Source of the DNA: Candidatus Stahliibacteriota bacterium
GTDB taxonomy: Bacteria; Hydrothermota; Tepidihabitantia; B3-TA06
Reading direction: 5' to 3'
NCBI GenBank assembly: GCA_030592225.1
Contig: JAUVJT010000139.1
Span: 1-5,739, forward strand
Length of the DNA: 5,739 nucleotides
A program made the translations under genes and the position numbers. Under the pieces are notes generated by a model. That model was not told the DNA's origin. It saw only the letters and a list, made by a program, of their open reading frames with translations, and made no database searches. This document shows, piece after piece, positions 1 to 4,620 of this stretch (its first letter is position 1; each line of letters starts with the position of its first letter).

Positions 1-18
1 AAGTACGGAGACAAATAA
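1..18 (+). CDS. 3' end of a probable upstream gene (partial)
   Basis: The first 18 bases read in one frame as KYGDK followed by TAA at 16-18. The stop overlaps the Shine-Dalgarno of leuC (AAGGAG, 17-22), as is usual inside a compact operon. In leucine operons the gene before leuC is often an isopropylmalate or homocitrate synthase, but five residues cannot identify it. It could equally be non-coding. Confidence 0.3.
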   Translation, partial: KYGDK

Positions 19-27
19 GGAGAAAGC

Positions 28-1290
28 ATGGGACTGACATTGGCTGAAAAAATCCTCGCCAAGAAGTCCGGTAAGGATCAAGTTAATGCCGGCGAGATAG
101 TGCAGGCCAGGGTGGACGTGGCCATGTCCCACGAGAACGGACGCATGGTTAAGCTCTCGTTTGCCAAGATTGGCGTCGGCAAGGTATGGGATCCGGATAA
201 GATTATGATTATCTTTGACCACCGGGTGCCTGCCGAATCCGAGCGCACTGCCATCGGGCAGAAGGAGTTGCGCGAGTTCGTAAAGGCGCAAGGCATCGAG
301 AATTTCTACGACATCAACGTGGGCGTGTGTCATCAAATACTCGCAGAAGAGGGCTTTTCCCGACCGGGCATCCTGCTGGTGGGAACCGACTCCCACACCA
401 CCACTGCAGGAGCGCTGGGAGCGTTTGCAACCGGAATCGGCGCCACCGAGATGGCGGCGGTATGGGCCACTGGCGAGCTGTGGCTGCGCGTGCCTGATAC
501 GCTCAAGATCGTTGTCAACGGCATGCTCCCAAAGGGCGTGTACGCCAAAGACATCATCCTTTCGGTAATCGGCACCATCGGCGCTGACGGAGCGGACTAC
601 AGGGCGATGGAGTTTTCAGGCTCCGCGATTTCTGCACTGTCCATAGCTTCCCGCATGGTTATCTCCAACCTGTCCATGGAGGCAGGCGCCAAGACCGCGT
701 TCGTTATACCTGACGCGGTTACCGAGAACTACGTCAAGGATATAGCAAAAGGTCCTTACGAGATGATTGTTCCTGATGCTGACGCCACCTATCTGTCAGA
801 ACACACCTTTGACGTATCCGACCTCGAACCCCAACTTGCCTGCCCGCATCAGGTGGACAACGTCAAGCCCATCACCGAAGTCGCAGGCGCCAAGATCAAC
901 CAGGCGGTGATAGGTTCCTGCACCAACGGTCGGCTTGAGGACCTTGCCGAAGCGGCACGCATCCTTAAGGGTAAGAAAGTCAACCCGGAAGTGCGCCTGC
1001 TGGTCGTTCCCGCTTCGTGGAGCATCTATGCTCAAGCTCTCAAGCAAGGAATCATGGAAACCCTGATTGACGCAGGCGCGGTAATCGTCAACGCCGGATG
1101 CGGCCCTTGCCTTGGCGCGCATCAGGGATGTCTTGCTCCGGGCGAGGTGGCTGTCACCTCAACCAACCGCAACTTCCAGGGACGCATGGGCTCGGCTGAG
1201 GCGTTCCTGTACCTGGCGTCGCCTGCAACCGTGGCGGCATCGGCAATCGAGGGCAAGCTTGCAGACCCCCGCAAATATCTGGAGGCATGA
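28..1290 (+). CDS. leuC: 3-isopropylmalate dehydratase / homoaconitase large subunit (LeuC type)
   Basis: This is the large subunit of the aconitase-superfamily enzyme that isomerises 2-isopropylmalate to 3-isopropylmalate in leucine synthesis, working as a cytosolic heterodimer with LeuD. Visible signatures are GTDSHTTTAGALGAF at residues 119-133, the three 4Fe-4S ligands C298 (GSCTNGR), C358 and C361 (GCGPCLG), and the substrate-site stretch NRNFQGRMGS at 380-389. At 420 residues it matches the shorter archaeal/anaerobe-type LeuC rather than the ~470-residue E. coli form. The start is fixed by AAGGAG at 17-22, five bases before ATG. The stop TGA overlaps the leuD ATG, so the pair is almost certainly co-translated. 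This subfamily also includes homoaconitase and dimethylmalate dehydratase large subunits, and the large subunit alone does not settle the substrate. Confidence in the family is very high; confidence in leucine synthesis as the pathway is moderate to good. Confidence 0.95.
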   Translation: MGLTLAEKILAKKSGKDQVNAGEIVQARVDVAMSHENGRMVKLSFAKIGVGKVWDPDKIMIIFDHRVPAESERTAIGQKELREFVKAQGIENFYDINVGVCHQILAEEGFSRPGILLVGTDSHTTTAGALGAFATGIGATEMAAVWATGELWLRVPDTLKIVVNGMLPKGVYAKDIILSVIGTIGADGADYRAMEFSGSAISALSIASRMVISNLSMEAGAKTAFVIPDAVTENYVKDIAKGPYEMIVPDADATYLSEHTFDVSDLEPQLACPHQVDNVKPITEVAGAKINQAVIGSCTNGRLEDLAEAARILKGKKVNPEVRLLVVPASWSIYAQALKQGIMETLIDAGAVIVNAGCGPCLGAHQGCLAPGEVAVTSTNRNFQGRMGSAEAFLYLASPATVAASAIEGKLADPRKYLEA

Positions 1291-1790
1291 TGGAATCCCT
1301 GAAAGGAAAAGCGTGGATATTCCCGGACGACGTCAACACCGACGTTATTTTTCCGGGCCGCTACATGTCGGTGACCGACGCCGAGGAAACCCCCAAATAT
1401 CTGTTTGAGACCGTATACCCGGACTTCCGCACCAAGGCCAAGGCAGGTGACATCATAGTTGCCGGAAAATATTTCGGGTGCGGCTCCTCGCGCGAGCAGG
1501 CAGCAACAGCCATCCGCTACTTCGGCATCGGCTGCGTGGTTGCCGAGAGTTTTGCCCGCATCTTTTACCGCAACGCCATCAACCTCGGCCTGCCCATTGC
1601 AGTGGTTCCCGGCATTGGCGAGCACGTTTCTGAAGGCGACGAACTGGAAGTTGATCTCGCCGGGGGAAAACTCACTAATCACACCACAGGCAAGGAACTT
1701 GCGTTTGAACCCCTGCCTCGCTTCATCCTCGACCTCATCAATCAGGGTGGCTTGATACCGGCGACGCGGAAGAAACTAGGAATCGAATAG
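1287..1790 (+). CDS. leuD: 3-isopropylmalate dehydratase / homoaconitase small subunit (LeuD type)
   Basis: Small (swivelling) subunit that completes the active site of the LeuC partner. It has the family landmarks DDVNTDVIFPGRY at residues 14-26, the GCGSSREQA loop at 64-72 and ESFARIFYRNAINLG at 87-101. The 167-residue length is typical of stand-alone archaeal-type LeuD. The gene begins with two consecutive ATGs (1287 and 1290). GGAGG at 1281-1285 lies only one base before the first and four before the second, so translation probably relies on coupling to leuC and may really start at 1290. The loop after GRY, which helps choose the substrate in this family, reads MSVTD. That is neither the YLRT reported for methanogen homoaconitase nor an obvious isopropylmalate-isomerase version, so substrate is not certain. 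No leuB follows; the next sequence is an inverted-repeat unit. Confidence 0.93.
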   Translation: MMESLKGKAWIFPDDVNTDVIFPGRYMSVTDAEETPKYLFETVYPDFRTKAKAGDIIVAGKYFGCGSSREQAATAIRYFGIGCVVAESFARIFYRNAINLGLPIAVVPGIGEHVSEGDELEVDLAGGKLTNHTTGKELAFEPLPRFILDLINQGGLIPATRKKLGIE

Positions 1791-1795
1791 AATCT

Positions 1796-1825
1796 TAACC
1801 ACAAATTACACAGATTTCGCGGATT
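1796..1825 (+). repeat. left inverted repeat of the GxxExxY unit
   Basis: Begins TAACCACAAATTACACAG and ends CGCGGATT. It matches the complement of 2226-2256 (core ATTACAC, then GATT, then CGGATT) and also the direct copy at 3048-3077. Internally it shows a roughly 9-base rhythm of CAC/CGC-RATT units. It lies six bases after the leuD stop codon. Confidence 0.7.
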
Positions 1826-1839
1826 ATATTATTGGACAT

Positions 1840-1858
1840 AAATCGCAATCTGTGGTTA
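1840..1858 (-). repeat. internal inverted copy; possible hairpin with the left repeat
   Basis: Read on the minus strand this begins TAACCACAGATTGCGATTT. Its outer eight bases (1851-1858) are perfectly complementary to 1796-1803, and the next bases pair partially, so the 1796-1858 segment could fold into an imperfect hairpin after leuD. There is no U-tract, so a terminator role is unproven. The TAA that would end the full-length GxxExxY frame (1856-1858) is part of this repeat. Confidence 0.5.
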
Positions 1859-2224
1859 CTTATTGATAAAACGCTTGTATTCCAGGGAAGGTGCCGCGAA
1901 GTTAAAGATAAGGCCAACCTCTAAATCTGTAGCGTTAAGGTAATTAATTATCTGTGCCTATTCGGTTTTGCCGATTGTTAAGATTGCCTTCAGTTCGACG
2001 ATTATTGACTCATAACAGATGAAGTCGGCTCGATATGATGAGGCCAGTTTCTGCCCTTTATAGCGTATTGGTAACTCCACCTCCTGCTCAAAAGGGATAT
2101 TGCGATTTTTGAATTCAATGGCCAATGCTTCCTGATACACCGCTTCCAGGAATCCGCATCCTAAGGTTTTGTGAATTTCCATCGCCGCGCCAATGATTGC
2201 GTACGTCCTTTTATCCTCTTCCAT
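1856..2224 (-). pseudogene. GxxExxY family protein (PD-(D/E)XK-like), interrupted by an amber codon
   Basis: From ATG at 2224-2222 the frame gives 88 residues and then TAG at 1960-1958. Reading on in the same frame gives 33 more codons, starting AQIINYLNATDLEVGLIFNF and ending EYKRFINK, before TAA at 1858-1856. These are the usual conserved C-terminal segments of GxxExxY proteins, so the intact gene would be about 122 residues, the normal family length. The N-terminal part has the namesake motif GFLEAVY (residues 24-30) and the nuclease-like core D67 (YRADF) and E77-x-K79 (VELKA). In relatives I recall, the residue before AQ is usually Glu, so a single GAG-to-TAG change explains the stop. No Shine-Dalgarno is visible, because the inverted repeat abuts the start. 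The function of this family is not established. The amber codon could instead be a base-calling error or be read through. Confidence 0.85.
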
Positions 2225-2225
2225 T

Positions 2226-2256
2226 AATCCGTGTCAATCCGTGTAATCTGTGGTTT
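2226..2256 (-). repeat. right inverted repeat of the GxxExxY unit
   Basis: On the minus strand this begins AAACCACAGATTACACGG and continues with a further ACACGGATT unit, stopping one base before the GxxExxY start codon. It is the inverted counterpart of 1796-1825 and contains the same spaced CAC-RGATT units. Confidence 0.7.
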
Positions 2257-2264
2257 GAAAAACA

Positions 2265-2552
2265 TTACCATTCCTCGTATGTGACGTTAAAACCATCAAA
2301 TTCATGCGTGGGTTTGCCCCATTCTACATCCACTTTCTTGACGTGAGCCGAGGACGGGCCGACCTTTAACTCGTCCAGAAAGGCATTCAGCGCATCCTTT
2401 TGGCCTTCGGCCACGGTCTCCACCTTATCGTACCCTGCGTTGCGCACCCAGCCGGTAAGCTCCAACTTATGCGCCAGCCTTACAACAAAGTACCGGAACC
2501 CCACACCCTGCACAACTCCGCAGATCATGGCATGGAGCCTGCCATCACTCAC
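2265..2552 (-). CDS. acyP: acylphosphatase
   Basis: Small cytosolic enzyme that hydrolyses acyl phosphates such as acetyl phosphate and carbamoyl phosphate. The 95-residue product is the standard single-domain acylphosphatase. The phosphate-binding loop GVVQGVGFRYF is at residues 12-22 with catalytic R20, and GWVRN at 34-38 supplies the catalytic N38. The C-terminal FDGFNVTYEEW matches the usual last beta strand. The start is GTG at 2552-2550, preceded on the minus strand by AAGGAG seven bases away, within the end of the upstream gene. The two genes overlap by 8 nt, so they are one operon and probably translationally coupled. Next in the transcription direction is the repeat-bounded GxxExxY unit. 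The physiological role of bacterial acylphosphatases is poorly defined; the link to the SLOG partner suggests, but does not prove, a shared small-molecule task. Confidence 0.94.
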   Translation of the reverse strand: MSDGRLHAMICGVVQGVGFRYFVVRLAHKLELTGWVRNAGYDKVETVAEGQKDALNAFLDELKVGPSSAHVKKVDVEWGKPTHEFDGFNVTYEEW

Positions 2553-3012
2553 CTATTATCTCCTTGATTCTCCGGATAGATTCGGCTGCATCGGCAACTT
2601 TCACTACTCCTGGTATATCCCAGCTTCCTATCCCGAAGACCGGCTTTCGGCGAGCCAGAGCCAGGGCAATCTCAGACAGCGTTCCGTACTTGCCGTCCAC
2701 CGCGACCAGTGCATCAGATGAATGCACGATGATCACGTTGCGGCCCTCGCCCATGCCGGTCTTGATTATGTGGGTTAGATAAGGGTTAGCTTTAGCGCCG
2801 GTAGAATCGGGCAGCACCCCGATGGTCACCCCGCCCGCCTGGAACGCTCCCTTGCACGCCGCTTCCATTACCCCGCCTCTGCCGCCGCACACCAGGGTCC
2901 AACCCTCCTGGATAATCAATTTCCCCAGCTCCTCGGCAACCCCGGCAATCTTCTCTGAACAATACCGTCCGCCGATTACGCCTATCTGGATTCTGCGATC
3001 GCCCTCAACCAC
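2545..3012 (-). CDS. SLOG-superfamily (LOG-like, TIGR00725-type) Rossmann protein
   Basis: A 155-residue Rossmann-fold protein of the group once called putative lysine decarboxylases, related to LOG phosphoribohydrolases and SLOG nucleotide-sensing domains. It starts with the beta strand IQIGVIGG (8-15), then GGRGGVMEA (43-51), GEGRN (88-92) and GKYGTLSE (107-114). The last is the counterpart of the PGGxGTxxE motif of LOG enzymes, with KY in place of the usual GG. I recognise the family but not a substrate. The start is taken as GTG at 3012-3010 because AGGAG (3022-3018) sits five bases upstream and the conserved fold begins right after it. A longer frame back to GTG at 3063-3061 exists, but its first codons are just the dispersed repeat AATCTGTGGTTT. 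The product overlaps the acylphosphatase gene by 8 nt. Confidence 0.85.
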   Translation of the reverse strand: MVEGDRRIQIGVIGGRYCSEKIAGVAEELGKLIIQEGWTLVCGGRGGVMEAACKGAFQAGGVTIGVLPDSTGAKANPYLTHIIKTGMGEGRNVIIVHSSDALVAVDGKYGTLSEIALALARRKPVFGIGSWDIPGVVKVADAAESIRRIKEIIGE

Positions 3013-3047
3013 GGCTACTCCTAGGAGGCTGTCCGATAATGCCGAAT

Positions 3048-3080
3048 AAACCACAGATTGCACAGATTTCTCTGATTTGA
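3048..3080 (+). repeat. solo copy of the GxxExxY-unit end repeat
   Basis: Begins AAACCACAGATTGCACAG and continues TTTCTCTGATTT. It lines up base by base with the left end repeat at 1796-1825, with differences at only a few positions. There is no GxxExxY gene beside it. It occupies the spacer upstream of the minus-strand SLOG gene and falsely extends that gene's reading frame. Confidence 0.65.
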
Positions 3081-3141
3081 GAGAGACCCGATTTGGTTAA
3101 GTTACACATACACGTACCTTACTTAGGTCGACTGATTTTCG

Positions 3142-3170
3142 CTTTGTGCCCTTTGTGTTCTTTGTGGTTA
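3142..3170 (-). repeat. 9-bp periodic repeat (CACAAAGNN)
   Basis: On the minus strand this is TAACCACAAAGAACACAAAG followed by GGCACAAAG: three CACAAAG units spaced nine bases apart, led by TAAC. It shares the TAACCACA head and 9-base rhythm of the end repeats at 1796 and 2256 and faces the copy at 3048. The spacer between them (3081-3141) has no ORF of note, so 3048-3170 may be the remains of a deleted unit. It lies just downstream of the hpt stop codon. Confidence 0.6.
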
Positions 3171-3185
3171 TTTTCAGACAAGCTC

Positions 3186-3713
3186 CTAGAACTCCAGGTA
3201 GCCGATGTATGGCAGGTGTCTATACTTCTCATTCCAGTCCACTCCATATCCGACCACGAACTTGTTGGGCACGGTAAATCCCAGATAATCAATATGAATT
3301 GGGGTCTTTCTGCGTTCCGGTTTATCCAGAAGCGAACATATGGTCACCGACGCCGGTTCGCGTTCCTTCAATCTGTTTACCAGGTTAGACAGGGTCAGCC
3401 CGGTATCAACGATATCCTCAACCAGAATCACGTGGCGGCCGGCAATGGGGGTTGACAAATCGGTCAGAAACCGCACCTCGCCGGTGGATTCTGTGCCCGA
3501 ACCGTAGCTCGATACCTGAATGAAATCGCACTGGTGGGGGATGGTTATTTCACGGGTAATATCTGCCAGGAACATCCACGCCCCCTTGAGCACCCCCACC
3601 AGCAGTGGGTTCTTGCCCGCGTAATCCTCACCAATCTCCGCACCCAACTCTTCCACCCTGCGGGCGATCTCCTCCGCCGTGAATAGCGGTATTATCGTGG
3701 GGTCTCTATCCAT
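3186..3713 (-). CDS. hpt: hypoxanthine phosphoribosyltransferase
   Basis: Purine salvage enzyme that joins hypoxanthine or guanine to PRPP to give IMP or GMP in the cytosol. The 175-residue product has loop I VLKGA (41-45), the flexible catalytic loop starting SSYGSGTESTG (68-78), the PRPP motif VILVEDIVDTGLTL (96-109) with E99, D100 and catalytic D103, and the purine-site region around KFVVGYGVDWNEKYRHLPYIG (start 151). The start is ATG at 3713-3711; the reading frame runs further upstream, but that extension is the tRNA-Pro gene. Only seven bases (TTTTTTA) separate the tRNA 3' end from ATG, so there is no room for a Shine-Dalgarno. Transcription evidently comes from the promoter in front of the tRNA, and tRNA 3' processing would leave an almost leaderless hpt message. 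The identity is secure; the translation mechanism is inferred. Confidence 0.96.
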   Translation of the reverse strand: MDRDPTIIPLFTAEEIARRVEELGAEIGEDYAGKNPLLVGVLKGAWMFLADITREITIPHQCDFIQVSSYGSGTESTGEVRFLTDLSTPIAGRHVILVEDIVDTGLTLSNLVNRLKEREPASVTICSLLDKPERRKTPIHIDYLGFTVPNKFVVGYGVDWNEKYRHLPYIGYLEF

Positions 3714-3720
3714 TAAAAAA

Positions 3721-3795
3721 TCGGGGCGAGTGGATTTGAACCACCGACCTCTTGGTCCCGAACCAAGCGCGCTATCCATGCTGCGCTACGCCCCG
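3721..3795 (-). tRNA. tRNA-Pro (anticodon CGG)
   Basis: The minus strand folds into a complete cloverleaf. The acceptor stem is CGGGGCG (3795-3789) with CGCCCCG, plus discriminator A at 3721. The D stem is GCGC/GCGC, the anticodon stem CTTGG/CCAAG encloses the loop TTCGGGA, and the T arm is GGTGG-TTCAAAT-CCACT. The loop gives anticodon CGG, reading the proline codon CCG. The C1-G72 pair, A73 and G37 agree with bacterial tRNA-Pro identity. The 3' CCA is not encoded: the next bases are TTTTTTA and then the hpt start codon. Length is 75 nt. A consensus promoter lies about 26 nt upstream. Confidence 0.97.
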
Positions 3796-3796
3796 G

Positions 3797-3826
3797 CAAC
3801 CCGTAACACCCCAACCCCGTAACACC
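3797..3826. repeat. short tandem repeat in the tRNA-Pro leader
   Basis: CAACCCGTAACACC (3797-3810) is followed one base later by CAACCCCGTAACACC (3812-3826), the same unit with one extra C. It lies between the -10 box and the 5' end of the tRNA, so it makes up nearly all of the precursor 5' leader. It may be a slippage duplication or an RNase P or growth-rate control element; the sequence does not say which. Confidence 0.7.
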
Positions 3827-3828
3827 GA

Positions 3829-3857
3829 ATTATACGATGGGTCAAAAGATATGTCAA
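3829..3857 (-). promoter_or_regulatory. consensus sigma-70 promoter for tRNA-Pro and hpt
   Basis: On the minus strand TTGACA (3857-3852) and TATAAT (3834-3829) are both perfect and separated by exactly 17 bases. Transcription should begin near 3822-3821, about 26 nt before the tRNA. This is the only clear promoter for hpt, because none fits within the 7-nt tRNA-hpt gap. Confidence 0.88.
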
Positions 3858-3865
3858 CCGAAGCC

Positions 3866-3893
3866 TTGACAATCTATTCTAAAGAGTTATGGT
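3866..3893 (+). promoter_or_regulatory. putative promoter of the 2H phosphoesterase gene
   Basis: A perfect TTGACA at 3866-3871 is followed after 16 bases by TATGGT (3888-3893), four of six matches to the -10 consensus. Expected transcription start is near 3899-3900, at the ATG of the gene. The -35 box lies eight bases from the -35 box of the opposing tRNA promoter, forming the inverted repeat TGTCAA-N8-TTGACA. Confidence 0.55.
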
Positions 3894-3898
3894 TGAGT

Positions 3899-4474
3899 AT
3901 GAATTCGCAGGAACCGACATCAGTATATGGAATAGTCTCGCTCATTGACAGTGGGCACCGGAGAATAATCGAGGAACTGTGGAAGGAATTGGAAAGCAGG
4001 TTTGATTTACCCCATCTATACGAAGAGCCCCTGGCCCATTTCTCCTATCACGTAGCACAGCAATATGACCTGAAGCGACTCAAAACGGTCATAGCGCAGT
4101 TTGTGAGTTATAAAAGCAGCTTTACGGTCAGGACCGAGGGTTTGGGGATGTTCAACAAGTCAGAACCGGTCATATATATCCCGGTGGTGCGTAATCCGCA
4201 GCTTGCCACCTTTCATCGTTCGTTGTGGGAATTGGCGACCCCGTGGTCTTCGACTCCTCTCAGCTACTATCATCCTGATTGCTGGATGCCGCACATCACC
4301 CTGGTTCACGGCAATATTTCCATGGAGAAACTGCCTGAGGTGGTGAGTTTCCTGGCTTCTCGTGACTTCAACTGGGAGATTGAAGTATCCAACATATCCA
4401 TCATATGCTCTACCTGTTCCAAGATTGATCCCGGGTTGATTTTTAAACTGTCGCCCCACAAAGTCGCGGAGTAA
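3899..4474 (+). CDS. 2'-5' RNA ligase family protein (2H phosphoesterase)
   Basis: A 191-residue member of the two-histidine (2H) phosphoesterase superfamily, whose members act on 2',3'-cyclic or 2'-5' phosphodiester bonds in RNA or nucleotides. The two H-x-S/T motifs are HFS at residues 47-49 (AHFSYH) and HIT at 132-134 (PHITLVHG), about 85 residues apart as the duplicated fold requires. The first beta strand VYGIVSLID is at 9-17. No signal peptide or membrane segment is seen. The natural substrate cannot be inferred. The start chosen is ATG 3899, because the best promoter lies at 3866-3893 and the fold begins just after. ATG 3851 would add 16 residues but is upstream of that promoter and has no good ribosome site. 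Neither start has a Shine-Dalgarno, so the message may be leaderless. The gene looks more AT-rich than leuC or the downstream gene. Confidence 0.85.
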   Translation: MNSQEPTSVYGIVSLIDSGHRRIIEELWKELESRFDLPHLYEEPLAHFSYHVAQQYDLKRLKTVIAQFVSYKSSFTVRTEGLGMFNKSEPVIYIPVVRNPQLATFHRSLWELATPWSSTPLSYYHPDCWMPHITLVHGNISMEKLPEVVSFLASRDFNWEIEVSNISIICSTCSKIDPGLIFKLSPHKVAE

Positions 4475-4500
4475 CTTCGTGGGGACCCCAATCATTTTTT
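4454..4500 (+). terminator. stem-loop and U-tract after the 2H gene
   Basis: CCCCACAAAGT (4454-4464) pairs with ACTTCGTGGGG (4474-4484) with one mismatch and a nine-base loop containing most of the stop codon. TTTTTT follows at 4495-4500, ten bases after the stem, which is further than in a classical intrinsic terminator. The placement at the end of the gene and before the next promoter supports termination. Confidence 0.45.
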
Positions 4501-4554
4501 CCTCCAAATCCCTGTGGCTTATTCTGGATCTCCATTTGAGGAGAAAGCGAGGGG

Positions 4555-4582
4555 TTGACGGTTTCTCTATTTACACTACAGT
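4555..4582 (+). promoter_or_regulatory. putative promoter of the dihydroorotate dehydrogenase-like gene
   Basis: TTGACG (4555-4560) matches five of six -35 bases, and TACAGT (4577-4582) four of six -10 bases, with a 16-base spacer. It leaves a leader of about 30 nt containing AAGGAG at 4608-4613, seven bases before the ATG at 4621. TATTAA at 4582-4587 is an alternative -10 but is too far away. Confidence 0.5.
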
Positions 4583-4620
4583 ATTAAGGAAACATTGAGA
4601 AATTAAAAAGGAGACAGTAA

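Larger units (their letters stand above)
1796..2256. mobile_element. inverted-repeat-bounded unit carrying a broken GxxExxY gene
   Basis: The unit starts at 1796 with TAACCACA and ends at 2256, where the minus strand reads AAACCACAG. The two ends align over about 30 nt with few differences (positions 1796-1825 against the complement of 2226-2256) and point inward like terminal inverted repeats. The only gene inside is the GxxExxY ORF, which nearly fills the space between them: its start codon is one base inside the right repeat and its final stop lies in an internal copy of the repeat. There is no transposase and I see no clear target-site duplication (flanks AATCT and GAAAA). It may therefore be a non-autonomous mobile unit, or a gene that persistently travels with such repeats. 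Mobility is an inference from structure. Confidence 0.4.

Noticed and set aside
1122..1682. Minus-strand frame of 186 codons across the leuC-leuD junction
   Set aside because: Opposite two certain genes; composition is Ala/Gly/Val-rich shadow with no motif.
1958..1960. Pyrrolysine at the TAG of the GxxExxY gene
   Set aside because: The family is not known for pyrrolysine, and no downstream insertion structure or pyl gene is visible; a nonsense change is simpler.
2440..2721. Plus-strand frame of 93 codons opposite the acylphosphatase/SLOG junction
   Set aside because: Antisense to two recognised, overlapping genes and has no motif.
1796..3170. CRISPR array
   Set aside because: The repeats are few, in both orientations, irregularly spaced and contain no unique spacers of regular length; no cas gene is present.
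3093..3455. Plus-strand frame of 120 codons starting in the spacer downstream of hpt
   Set aside because: Mostly antisense to hpt and includes the periodic repeat translated as FALCPLCSLWLF; no family resemblance.
3714..3779. N-terminal extension of hpt (MDSALGSGPRG...)
   Set aside because: It is the translation of the tRNA-Pro gene, not protein sequence.
3752..3898. Upstream extension of the 2H gene to 3752 or 3851
   Set aside because: The first part crosses the tRNA and its promoter. The remainder precedes the plus-strand promoter and lacks a ribosome site. 3851 stays a weaker alternative.
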